From Moringa oleifera (lineage: Eukaryota > Streptophyta > Magnoliopsida > Brassicales > Moringaceae): DNA of 64,000 bases. Below, piece after piece: positions 1-10,838 of the stretch (position 1 is its first letter; each line of letters begins with the position of its first letter). The stretch spans positions 5,084,001 through 5,148,000 of the forward strand of contig JAJFZO010000087.1 of NCBI GenBank assembly GCA_021397835.1, read 5' to 3'. The position numbers were made by a program, and so were the translations under genes. Below the pieces are notes generated by a model. The model had not been told where the DNA came from and ran no database searches. It saw only the letters and a list, made by a program, of their open reading frames with translations.

Positions 1-69
1 ATTCATAGATACTCATCCAAGGTAAAAAAAAAAAAAAGGAAATTGGAATTTTTTTTAACAAAGGCAACG

Positions 70-173
70 ACATGCACAACAGCATGCAGCTGCATGCTCT
101 AACTCACTTTTGCAACTGCATGCTTTAACTGTAGAGCAACATGCAGCTATTGCTGCCTGCATAGTTGCATGCT
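70..173. repeat. Cluster of CATGCA/GCATGC motifs with an 18-bp perfect palindrome
   Basis: Within about 100 bases the hexamers CATGCA or GCATGC occur at least six times. Positions 81-98 (AGCATGCAGCTGCATGCT) read the same on both strands. CATGCA is the core of the RY element bound by plant B3-domain factors, but no gene start is visible nearby, so a regulatory role is unproven. It could equally be subterminal repeats of a small transposon cut off by the window edge. Confidence 0.6.
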
Positions 174-2089
174 GCCTTTTTTTCTTTTCCTTTTTCTTTT
201 ATTTATTTATTTATTAAAATATTTTATATTTTATTTTGTAATTTCAATTTTAATTATAAAAGATTCTATCTTAATTAAAGTAGCAAAATTAGATGTGTAC
301 AACAAGAAACTGCAAATTTTTTTAGTGGGTACAATTGAGTGGCCTAATAAAAAAAAGTTGAAATCCTTTTTTAATATATAATATAACTTACCTAATTTTC
401 TCAGCAAATTTAAGCATAGGAAAAAAAAAAGTCATCCATACTTTTTTGATTTTAAACTTATGAAAGTTTTGTTCTTTGAAGTGTTGTAAATTCTTGTATT
501 TAGGATTCTATAAAAGTTGAGAGTACTGAAAAAGAATTGGAAAATCTTGATATGATAGTCTTTGTACGACTAATATTGTATCGATTGATTAAGTCTTAAA
601 TTAGATTAGATAGTTAAAAAAAGAATTTAATTAATTATTGTAGAAAGGACAAAAGGAACTTTGTAGAGAGACCCAAGAAAGTCTCAGAGTGTTTAGATAT
701 TCAATCTAATATTATTTTAAATAGATAATTAGTTAACTTTTACTTAAAGATTAAAAAAATAGATTTTATTAATTCTACATGTTAATGAAATTCCTTCGAC
801 AATTCCACTACTTGCCTAATTCGCTTAATCTTTGTACATAACTCATATGCGAACTTATTATAAGTGGATTTATGGGAGTATTTTGTAAATAAAGTTGGAT
901 CAAAATCATTTTTTAATTTTAATTTTATTAGTAAATAATAATAAAATATTTTTTAATATTTTAAAAAATAAAAAAAATATAATTCATATAAATACAGTAA
1001 GTCTCGTTTGGTCTACTTCACCATTGGCCTTTATAGTTGTGGAAAATTTTTTTTAGTCGTCAGTACAAGGGTATTTATGTAAATAATCAACATTAGTAAT
1101 GTATTTGTTTTTAGTACTTTTTAAAAATTTCGAGATAAAATTGCTCTATATAAAACATGTACAATTACTTACTTATCCAAAAATAGAATCTGAGAAGTCA
1201 AACATCTCAAACGTCTCTTTTTTCCTCTCTTCTAATTTTGGTACTAAATTTTACCACTTAGCTTCATCCCTCTTCATTCAGTGTTTGTTGATTTCTTTGC
1301 TTTTGTTATAAATCGACCTTTGAAGAATATCCACAAGCTACTGAATCACTAAGAAATTAATAGGGGTGTGGTTTTAAACATATATTCTGCTAAAATTTTG
1401 AATTTTTTGCTTGTTGAATACCCTAAGATGAAATCCTTCTCACATATTCGATTCATCATTTTTTTAATATTTTTGAGTTTATTTTATGGGTTTGAAAGCT
1501 TGAATATATGTTTTTTAATAATTTTTTTTAGCTTTGTATTGGTTTATGAATCTGTAATGTTTGGTTGTATTGCTGTGTATTGTTTTTTATTTTTCTTTTG
1601 ATACATTGAAACCAAAAAAATTCTCTGGGTATATGTATAGGTATCGTATGTTTAACTCTTCATTTTGGGTTTTGTTGGCTCTAATTTCTTGGTTTGGGTG
1701 CATTTATATGCAGCGATTCATCACATTCATGACCTATTAATAAGAATCGTATCTAATTAATGAAAATGTAGCATGTGAACTTAACTTGTAACCTATTTTA
1801 CTAATCATACTGTATTTTATCAAATCATACCTTGTGTACTTAATCGTATCTTATTTAAATAATCGTATCATAACCTTAAAAATCGTAAACTATTTTTCAA
1901 GAATCGTAAATTGTTTACATGAATTTTGACATGTTTCTTTCAGCCAAGTGTGGATAGCAATCAACTGTACTTCTTCTCATAAGTCATATGTGACCCCTAA
2001 AAAGACTGAAAAGATCCTAAAATACTATGAAAATAATGTCATCCCCACTCTGAGAAAAATTTTGGATGACTCTCAGAAGTAAAATTTTA
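174..2089. other. AT-rich stretch without a supported gene
   Basis: This stretch is very AT-rich with many homopolymer runs. The open frames are short, lack family resemblance and are dominated by Phe, Leu and Ile, as chance frames in AT-rich DNA are. Around 1740-1930 the word ATCGTATC and variants recur, resembling the degenerate repeat seen further right inside the DUF1985-type transposon. The left part of that element may therefore start here. I see no RNA gene. Confidence 0.5.
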
Positions 2090-2095
2090 GAGGGA

Positions 2096-2815
2096 CATGC
2101 TTGGGGTATTTCCTACATGTGCACAAAGATTTAAACTTTTTTGTTATTATTGTCCATAATCTTCTACTTCGAGAGATTTAACAAAAGTGCAAGGATGAAA
2201 TATGTTCAGACTTGGATAAAATGAGGTTTGTTTTAGTAAAATAGAATTTTATCTAATCATTGGGTTAAAGTTTGGCAAGTTATTGAACATAGAAAACATT
2301 AAAGCTAATCCATCTAATATCCTCAACAAAAACTTCAAGGGAAAGGATAAAATAAATGGTAGTAGTATTAAGATGAGGTTGTTGAAATGAGGATTTGAAG
2401 AGGAAGATAGACAAGGTGAAGTTGGCATTGTTGTATTTGTTGAGTGGCTTCATCAAATGCCATGCCTAATGCCAATAGGTCACAATATGGCAGTTTCATT
2501 TGGCAGACAATTTAGAAGCTTTCAACAACTTTTCATAAGGCACATAGGTCTACTATAACTCCTTATTGGATTTCAATAAGGTAGTTGCAAATTGAATCAT
2601 GAATGTTGATAGAGTGCGCTACAATGCCTATGGCTACTACACCTAAGGATCTTACTTTTTTGTTTTTTTTTTTTAGTTTTATTGAATTTTATATTAATAG
2701 GCATAAATCGATTTTCTTTTTCTAAAGGTTTTTGCCTTCGAAGTGATTCTTACTATCAACATGCACGGTACTAGATTGTCAGGCTCTAACTTGTCATTAC
2801 CTCGAATTTGTCGAT
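2096..2815 (+). pseudogene. DUF1985-like domain remnant
   Basis: The plus-strand translation from 2096 gives TCLGYFLHVHKDLNFF, then HNLLLREI, a stop, and KDEICSDLDKMRFVL. This matches the usual DUF1985 opening (a CFGHFL-like start, a LLLREV-like motif, then an E-x-F-x-x-x-G-x-x-x-RFS-like segment). Further on, VKLALLYLLSGFI and ADNLEAFNNFS match the conserved middle and the DDLEAFN motif. After an intron-like gap, VFAFEVILTIN and LPRICRW match the end of the domain. At least five in-frame stops and frame changes break it. Function is unknown even for intact members, which are restricted to plant transposons. Confidence 0.55.
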
Positions 2816-2880
2816 GAAGGTTCCATCGTAAGCCCCATAAAAGAGATTACAAAAAGATCTTCATAAATAGTGTAAGTAAT

Positions 2881-3210
2881 TTCATATCTTCATTTTTCGT
2901 TTCATATCTTTAATACCTAATTCGTATTTTCATTTTTATTTTGTATCTTCATGTTTTATTTTGTGTCTTCATTTTTCATTTCGTGTCCTTATTTTTTATT
3001 TCGTATCTTTATTTTCATTTTGTACCTTCAATTTTTATTTCGTATCTTCATTTTCATTTCTTGTTTTCATTTTCATTTTGTATCTTCATTTTTATTTCGT
3101 GTCCTTAATTTTTATTTTGTATCTTTATTTTCATTTCGTGTCTTCATGTTTTATTTCATATTTATCTTGTCTTCATTATTCAATTTGTATTTTTATTTGT
3201 ATTTTCAGAT
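2881..3210 (+). repeat. Degenerate TTTCGTATCTTCATTT-like repeat array
   Basis: About twenty imperfect copies of a 14-17-base word, roughly TTTCGTATCTTCATTT, follow one another. The open frame running through it (from 2951) is a Phe/Ser/Tyr-rich translation of the repeat, not a gene. A related array lies at 4560-4860. Confidence 0.65.
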
Positions 3211-3507
3211 GAAGGCTAAGCTAAAATTGAAGCTAACTACTACTAAGTGTCAAGCCCCATATTATGTTGGGTTGAAGACATTGTGGTGCCATTGTAGCCA
3301 CAAGCTCAAGCCAATGTGTCTATTACATGATCAATTAAGGATGATGACACAGTCGAGGTTCCCAATCAACGAGTCTACAAAATTGCCAACTTTTTTGCCA
3401 AAAACATATATGATATGTATTTTACATATAATATTGGTTTTTTTCTTGCATTTTATAATTAGCAACTTTCGTTACTTATAGGAGTAAATTGGCTTTCTTC
3501 TTGTCAA

Positions 3508-4229
3508 GTGGCCAAAAATGATGAATCTGATGAAGTCATTGAAAGGATTGAGGGAAAAAGGGTAAAGAATGTGGAAAGGTTGAAATCAGATGTGAGGGAA
3601 GAGCATGTTGAGAGGAAAACACCTAGAGCTGAAAGAATTGTAGGGGATCCACATGTTTATTATTGCCTACTGCTATGGGGCAAAATTAAATCTCCTCCAG
3701 GTGAAGATAAACCACATGGATTCCATTAACGAAAGACACTATCAAGAGAAAATCGTTATCCTAAAATCCATCCAATTCTCTCTACAAGGATATGGATTTG
3801 CTGATTGAGACCCATCTCGCATTATGTTAGATCTAGACTTTACATCACGTTGTTATTATAAATCACATCCTAATTTTGTACATTATTTTTCAGGATATTA
3901 TTATAGGCTTTACATCACATTGTTACATTGTTGAGGATTCTAGGGAATCAAAAGACTTAACTGAGAAGGTTTTGGCTCCTGCAGGGCGATTTCATGAAAT
4001 AGAAGCTAGTGTAGGGCCAATGGTGGAAGAAGTAGCCATTACAGGGTTAATGAAGGATGAAGCGGCCATTATAGGGCCATGCAATGATGAAGTAAGGGCT
4101 CCAACAAGGCCAAATAATGAAGTGGCTTATGCAGGGTCACCTAAGGGGAGTTCAGCGGGAAACTTAGCTATTGTCCTAATTGAGGTAACCGACAATGTGA
4201 TGCCAATTATCATGATTCGTAAATATTGA
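3508..4229 (+). pseudogene. Charged linker region of the DUF1985/Ulp1-type element
   Basis: Two short open stretches lie here. The first (3508-3729) is rich in Glu, Arg and Lys (for example EVIERIEGKRVKN). The second (3876-4229) has an imperfect internal repeat built on xGPMxxEVAxxG-like units. Such low-complexity charged regions sit between DUF1985 and the peptidase in related elements. I recognise no domain, and assignment rests on position alone. Confidence 0.3.
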
Positions 4230-4469
4230 AGATAACTATACATCCCATGTTTCGACTTTAATATTGGGTCTAAGAAAGCTAAGTCCACTCACATGGTAAG
4301 TGTAAAGCTTAAAATCTCAAACAAAATCATCAGTGCATTTAATAAGTTCATGAAGGGCCAATCATAATAAGTAATTTGTATAATATTTTATGTACTATTA
4401 GTTTAAATTATAAATTTTTTATACTTTTTTTTCACACTTTGTTTGCATTTTCTTTAGCTACGACGTAGG

Positions 4470-5640
4470 TATTGGTCATTCAGTTAGTGTGAACTGGTTC
4501 ATAGTTTTAATTGACAATGATGAGTGGATTGATAACTTTGTAAGTTAGTCATTTTTCACTGATTCATATAATGTTTTCATTTCTTGCATAAATTTCGTAA
4601 CCAAATTAGAATCCGTATCTTCATTTCATACAATACCCTTAGTTTCGTAACTAATTTCATCTTTGTGTCTTCATTTTGTAAACTATTCTCTACTTTCGTA
4701 ACCAAATTAAAATTCGTGTCTTCATTTTATATACTGCTTTCTAGTTTCTTAACCTAATTAGAATTCATGTCTTCATTTCTTTCTCTAGTTTTGTAACTAA
4801 ATTAGAATTTGTGTCTTCATTTCATACACTACTTCCTAGTTTTGTAACCAAATTTTATCATGTCATATCCAATTTTCATATATTGATTTAATATTTTGTA
4901 TTTTAATTATTATTTTTCTTGTGTCTCCACTAGCACATTGATGCATATTTGAATTTTTTTCAAAAAAGGCAAAGGGAGGTTTTTGAGTAATATGCATAAG
5001 ATGTTTGCATTTATGATCCTTGGCTCTATGTAAGTTTATTGATCATTAAAGTGATTTATCTGACTTTCTATTCAATTTGATTGTTGACTTTGTTTTATTA
5101 TCCAAATTTATAGATAGTTTCTTATTACATTTATAACGAATATTAAAAGGATCCAGACGCTGATTGTCCTCCTCCATACTCGAATTTTGAAGTGCATAAG
5201 TGGGAAAAAGACTTTCTGGATCGTGTGTAAGGCAAATTTTATTATGATTGTCCAGCTTGACATACTGTGAATAAGGTGATTTATCTTTCTTGGTTTTGCT
5301 TTAATAACCACATATTTTTTTTTTCATATTATGAGAACTTAGTACTGACATTTAAATAATATTTAATGCAGCTGACAATTCCATGCCATTTTGGGGATCT
5401 CACTGCCCCTAGTTGTTATAGATTTCAAAAAAAAAATTTGTTGCATATTTTTGACTCTTTTCTCTAAGAGATGCCAACTGAGGTACGCATTCGAGAACAA
5501 AATCCATTCAGATTTATGCTATCTAGTTATATAGCAAGTGTGGGATATTTTATGCAAAAATCAGATACAAAAATGCTGAATCTTTCACTCTTATGCACAC
5601 TAGAGCCGAAGACCAAAATCCCTCAACAAAGAAGAAGGTA
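4470..5640 (+). pseudogene. Possible Ulp1-like (C48 peptidase) remnant
   Basis: After an intron-like gap, the plus strand encodes VNWFIVLIDNDEWIDN, then HIDAYLNFFQKRQREVFE and YDPWLY. This resembles the region before the catalytic part of plant transposon Ulp1 domains, where a DEWIDxxHIDAY-like motif is common. Further pieces (PPPYSNFEVHKWEKDF near 5180, LTIPCHFGDLTAP near 5370) are separated by stops. I cannot identify the catalytic His-Asp-Cys set, so the assignment depends on the DUF1985 part upstream. Confidence 0.35.
4560..4860 (+). repeat. Second degenerate repeat array (TTTCATTTCGTAACTAAATTAGAATTC-like)
   Basis: Roughly eight imperfect units built on CTTCATTTCATACACTACTT, GTTTCGTAACCAAATTA and GAATTCGTGT follow one another. 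They resemble the 2881-3210 array, suggesting spread of one simple sequence within the introns of the same dead element. Confidence 0.5.
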
Positions 5641-7024
5641 AATCTTTTTTTTTTAAATTTGTATTATTATCTAAAAGTTTTTATTGAATATCTTTTTCAA
5701 TTTTAATTATGTTTTTTTTTCAATGATAATTATGAGTCTCACATGTTGTATATAATGAAATATTTACTCTTTATTCATTTAATTTCGAAGATATCATTAT
5801 CTTTTGTAAAAGTATTTTCAACCTTCTAATATATTTAAGTGTTAAAAAATAAAGCTTAAGGTTTAGGGTTTCTTTGTAAATTTTTTAATAAAACTTTTTA
5901 AACAGGCAATGTTATATTATATTATTGAATAATAAGCCCCCAATTCTAAAAATTGTGTGCTTGTGATTCCTTGATGATTTTAACTTGATGACGTTGTTGG
6001 ACTCCCTGACTCGCTCCCTGGAGGCCGTTTTTTTCTCTTTCCACAGGCTCAGTAAACATTTGACTCCACCTTTGATGTTTGTGTTTATTCTTGGAACTTA
6101 AGCCCTTGCCTACCATCTCTCTCTCACAAGGCCAAGGTAGACCTTCACCTAAGCCAAGGAATATTTGGATTGTTTTTTCTTTAAAAAGAAGATGATGTCC
6201 TTTTTTCTTTATCTGCTAATCCTTATATAATAGGCTGTTGCAATTCTTTTCTTCTTATCCTTTTCATTATCATCACTTGAAGATGTTGGCAAGATTATAC
6301 CTCTGCAACTCTAAAGCTTAATTAGAGATGAATTTCTTGCTATTATTAGTCAATTTCCACTTAGGTCTTCACTGAGATCTTATTTATCAAGGTTAATTTA
6401 CCCATCTTTATTTCTTCATTCTAAGTTTATTATGCTGCGCTCCCGGTCAGGTCTTTAAAGCTTTTCCTATCTATAGACCCACTAAAAACTGGGCCTCTTG
6501 CTTCATATTTGTTGTTAGTCTTGAGACTGATATCCTGCCCAATAAGGAGAGATGAAAACCATGGTTGCAGCCCACTTGTAACTAGTCATGCAAATTAGCC
6601 TCACCACCAGAACCGGCTTACATGTGTCACTTCACCACACACTCTTTGCCGCAGGCTCACCCCACCCTCCACCCATTCAGCCTGGTCCGGAGGTCCTTAG
6701 CTCCAGCTACTACAGCCTTTGAAGGCAATTCAACACCCTATATTTATCACTGTTCCCTGAAGAGACTATAATCTAATGCAACCCAAACATTTCTGCACTT
6801 AGTTAGTATTACTCCTTGAGCCCTGAGATACATGGCAGCAGCTATAAGCTTTTCTTCCAGGCATACATTCTGTAACTTTAGCTCCCTTCATACCACCAGC
6901 TAAAACGAAGTCAGTCTAAAGAACAGTATTATCACATTTAACATAATTTTCCCTATTCGAGATTCTCTATTGTTCTCTTATGCTTAGTGTGAGGTGGGTG
7001 TGGCGTGACGTGCGGGCCGGAGCC
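5641..7024. other. Intergenic region upstream of the glycine-rich protein gene
   Basis: The first half is AT-rich and the second half is more balanced in composition. A single telo-box-like GGTTTAGGGTTTC lies at 5860-5872, a motif common in plant promoters. A possible TATA-like word (CTATATTTATC) lies near 6738, but this is about 280 bases before the chosen start codon, so the promoter position is not settled. No coding frame of note. Confidence 0.4.
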
Positions 7025-7618
7025 ATGGGGAGAGGTGAAATTGTCTCATACGGTCTCATTTTTTTCAGTTTGGGATTGTTTACTTGTGTGCTCGCTGATC
7101 GCAGGATTCTGAATGATAAGGGTTCTGGAATGGGCAGTGAGCCGCTAAGTAACAGTAAGATGGCTGGCCATCTAGGACTTACAGTTGGTAGTTATGGGGG
7201 TGGCAAGGCTGGTGGCTCAGGTTCTGGCTATGGGATCGGTGGGGCTCTTGGCAGTGGAGGTACTGGCTATGGATCTGGGGGAGGTTTTGTTGGTGCTTAT
7301 GGAGGAGGTGCTAACCCTGGCTATGGCATGGGCCATGGTGGAGGATTGGGTCAAGGCAAAGGTTATGGAGGCGGGTATGGCAGTGGACAGGAGCCAATTT
7401 ATGGTTCTGGTGGTGGCTTTGCACCTGGGTCAGGTTGGGACCGCTCTAGTAGAGGGAGTGGGTATGGCTCAGGTTCAGTGTGTGGCACAGGCGGTGCTAC
7501 TGGTAAAGGTGGAGGATACAGTCATGGGGGCTACCGTTCTAACTCACGATCTGGACATGTGACTACTGGTTATCACCATCAGCACTCCGGCACTGCCCCA
7601 AGAGGCAATAACTACTAA
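7025..7618 (+). CDS. Secreted glycine-rich protein
   Basis: A single-exon gene for 197 residues. I chose the ATG at 7025 because it places a good signal peptide at the N-terminus: charged MGRGE, a hydrophobic core YGLIFFSLGLFTCVL, and probable cleavage after Ala24. The in-frame ATG at 6980 would bury that peptide behind a polar leader. Residues 50-180 are mostly Gly with regularly spaced Tyr and Ser (GYGSGGG-, GGGYGSG-like units), as in secreted cell-wall glycine-rich proteins. The C-terminus is His/Ser/Tyr-rich and ends PRGNNY. There is only one Cys in the mature part, so this is not a Cys-rich (class II) GRP. A structural or wall-associated role is inferred from composition only; no enzymatic domain is seen. 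Confidence 0.8.
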   Translation: MGRGEIVSYGLIFFSLGLFTCVLADRRILNDKGSGMGSEPLSNSKMAGHLGLTVGSYGGGKAGGSGSGYGIGGALGSGGTGYGSGGGFVGAYGGGANPGYGMGHGGGLGQGKGYGGGYGSGQEPIYGSGGGFAPGSGWDRSSRGSGYGSGSVCGTGGATGKGGGYSHGGYRSNSRSGHVTTGYHHQHSGTAPRGNNY

Positions 7619-9080
7619 ACCAAGCCTGAGTACGAGGCAGAATAAGGATGAGATTTCTCCAATATTATATATAAAGTTCTAATAGTTTGTAACTCCGCAA
7701 TTTTAGCCATAGCCTCTAAAAAATAAGGTAGTTGGCTCTGGCGTCAAGAGATAGTAATATAATCAAGCACCACCATATACAGCGGATCTGATAATAGAGT
7801 CCAAAATAGCACGATATCCCTCCCCCACCAAGAAAAAGGAGACACAGATTGAAACTTCAGTGAGGAATAAATGTGCACGTGATGCAACTTGCTAGCACTA
7901 AACGTATCCTTGAAACATCTAGCATCTCACTTGCCATGCTTGAGACAAAAGGAAGCAATTGTCACTTTTAGAAAGAAGAAAAAAGCATCTTGCAATCACA
8001 CACTTTCATAGTGTTTTCCATGTGAACAAAAATTAAAAGTCCTAGTGAGAATATTGAGGAGCAGTCATAATTATACATTAGGAAATGAAGTCTGAACACA
8101 GAGGGTCTTATCCCTTAATAGCACATGGCAGTCGAAGTACCACATATAACCTAACAGGGGATAGAAACAAGGATGACTACATAAAGACAGTATCATAAAT
8201 ATGAACAACACTTATTTCATTTTCAGAAGACTTGGCTTTGTTCAAGGACAAATTATAACTTGCCCCATTGGCAACCTTATTGCCAGCTTGCATGACGTTT
8301 CTGTAAGTTATAGGATGTGGAATATCTGGAATTGAAGTACCCTAAACCACCAAGCTCCTACTCTATGGCAAGGAACATCAGGGATCTTATCTACTGCCAA
8401 AGGCCAACAAAATAATAGAGACAGCACTCTCCTCTCTGCGGCCCCCCCACCCCCACACAAAAACAATTTAAATGTGATGGGAACTGTTAACTACATGAGA
8501 GAAATTTTTTCCACTTTAAATATGAGAAATTACAACTCACTTCAGACATCTCTTCACAGACATCCCTCCATGTCACTGAATAGTGAAGAACACCATCGAT
8601 TGGGGAGGGAGGGAAGGAAATGCAAAAGCAATAAACTATTAAAGAAAATTGCCAAGAAATCAACCAGGAAAACAATCATACATACACAAGCATCAATATT
8701 CTTACTTGGCAGGGGATCACCCAGTTAATCAATTATTGGAGACAGTTATTTCATATGTATATTTATATACACACATACATGCACATATGCACAATATACA
8801 ATAGTTTTCCAACCAAACAACATCAAAGAGGAAATTTGGATGGATACTATCTGCTACAAATAAAGCAGGAACCTTGCCTACTTGGAACACATTTATGTAC
8901 TTGGCAATAAAATATAGACCTGTTTGTGGTCAACCATAATCAAGAGCAAGGCCCCTGTGGTTGGGGATGTCTAGTTGTAGAGTAGGTTCTGTCATTCTTT
9001 GGCCTGAAAATTTCAAGGAAAACCAAGTTAAAATAACAATCTATGCAGTTGAGAACATCAAAATTACCCAAAGCCTGGTC

Positions 9081-9111
<31 letters not shown>

Positions 9112-9727
9112 GAAGCATAGCTAGTGTTAGAACCTGAGCATGCAAGATGGATACCCAATATGGAACAAATTCATGAGGTTGATTCACTAGTTTTCGTGAT
9201 CAAAACTACCCTGATGCAGAGAAACACTATTTATGAAAAACTGTAATTCTACAAGGTCCACCAAAGATGTGCAAGTCAAGAGATCATGGAGGTTAGGGAC
9301 ATAGCAGAACTCAGATGAATTACTCACTCATACGTAGCATACAAGTAACTACATATTGAAATCCATGACGATATTATAGGTTTTTATTTTTGTTTAGTAA
9401 TTAACAAAAAAGAGTTGCAAAAAACATGAAAAGCACTCTATATTTTCCAACATAATAAACCAAATCAACATTTGTATCAAGCGACATTGAATATTGGAGA
9501 CTTAAGAAGACTGAAATATCTTTCTTTGCAAGGGTCCTAAAGGAGCAACTTTCCACAATATCCTGCCAGCCTGTTAATTCTACAAATATACTAGAAATCA
9601 AATTCACCATTTTTTTTTTCAGGATTTTAAGCAAGATAAATAGTAAAATGGAAGAAGTATCTATAACAAAAGGATAGCTATAGTCTACCTCATTTTCCAA
9701 AGCAGCCCAGCCATTAGACATTAACAG
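7619..9727. other. Intergenic region, no supported gene
   Basis: Composition is moderate and all open frames are short, without signal peptides, domains or family resemblance. A (TA)n microsatellite lies at 9086-9111. The stretch may contain 3' flanking DNA of the glycine-rich gene. A possible untranslated exon cannot be excluded. Confidence 0.4.
9086..9111. repeat. (TA)13 microsatellite
   Basis: An uninterrupted AT/TA dinucleotide run of about 26 bases. Confidence 0.95.
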
Positions 9728-10590
9728 CATGTTTGGTTGGCACGAATATCAATTCTTTTCCTACTTTATTCCGTACGAAATTACTTTTCCAATGTTTGGT
9801 TCATTTTTATCACAGAATTATAATTCTTTAAGGAATTTCTATTCTTTGAAAACTCGGAATAGCTATTCTGAAGTGAACCCTCAGAATAGCTATTCCATGA
9901 AAACAAAGAATTGTTATATTTTCCTATTCCCAACATATCCTTGATAAATTTTTAAATTATTATCATACATATATATATATATATATATAATAACTTCATT
10001 TTTTTATTTTTTTAAATAATTTATCAAAAAATAAAAAATATTATTATTAAAATATTAATAAATATTAAATTTAATTTTATAATATTAATATTTAAAAATA
10101 AAAAATAATTATTAACATATTATTTAGTTAATATTATTTTTATAATAACAACATTTTTTATTTTTTAAATAATTTACCAGAAAAAGAAAAAAGTAAAAAA
10201 TATTACTTCTATTAAAATATTAATTAATTTTAATTTTAATGTTATAATATTAATATTTAAAAATAAAAATAATTATTAATATATTATTTAATTAATATTA
10301 TTTTATAATAATTTATTATTATAAAATATTTTTTAATTAATATTATTTTAATAAAAATTAATTAAATTATAATTAATTTAGTTAAAGGATATACTAGTCT
10401 TTTAAACTTGCTTCAATTACTTTTCTACCTTATTCTTTGATGAACCAAACATATGAAAATGAATTCATACTCTATTCAATTCCAATAAACCAAACATAAT
10501 AATACTTATTCTTTTCTATTCCTTCTCTTTTCTATTCCCAAAGAATACATTTTTCATTCCTCTTCTATTCTATTCCACGAGCCAAACATG
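9728..10590. mobile_element. Non-autonomous inverted-repeat element (MITE-like)
   Basis: The left end reads CATGTTTGGTTGGCACGAAT. The right end, read on the other strand, begins CATGTTTGGCTCGTGGAATA, so the two form imperfect terminal inverted repeats of about 20 bases. Both ends are followed by GGAATA/ATTCC-type words, and the core (about 9950-10390) is extremely AT-rich with many TTAATATTA-like palindromes. No transposase frame is present. The size of about 863 bases suits a large MITE. I could not see a clear target-site duplication, so the superfamily is open; ends of the form ATGTTTGG are common in hAT- and Harbinger-derived plant MITEs. Confidence 0.6.
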
Positions 10591-10838
10591 TCATAAATGA
10601 AAAGAAAAAACGAGTTATTAGGTATTTAATGAGTTAAGCAACAATCATTGTTTAACTTTGTTTTCTTAATACAGTATCACACAAACTTGTTAGATCCCAT
10701 TTACTTCTTTGAAAACCCTATTTCCTCACCAGCTGTATAAAGCATGAATGTATGGGCTATCCATCCAGTGGGTTCTATGGTAAAACTATACTCTTCATAA
10801 GTCTATATGACGGGAGAAAAACATGAGAATTTTAATAG

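Larger units (their letters stand above)
2090..5640 (+). mobile_element. Decayed DUF1985/Ulp1-type DNA transposon
   Basis: On the plus strand, broken stretches resemble, in order, a DUF1985 domain (2096-2815), a charged linker (3508-4229) and a weak Ulp1-like tail (4470-5640). In plants this set is typical of Mutator-like or related transposons that captured a Ulp1 (C48) peptidase. The stretches are separated by AT-rich, intron-like DNA carrying a degenerate TTTCGTATCTTCA-like repeat. Several stops interrupt the frames, so the copy is dead. No terminal inverted repeats were found, so both ends are approximate, and a transposase is not visible. Confidence 0.5.

Noticed and set aside
2951..3481. 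176-codon Phe-rich plus-strand frame
   Set aside because: Most of it is a translation of a degenerate AT-rich repeat array, with no conserved domain; treated as transposon intron DNA.
7185..7562. 125-codon plus-strand frame inside the glycine-rich gene
   Set aside because: Shifted-frame shadow of the Gly-rich coding sequence (GGN codons read as Val/Met/Ala).
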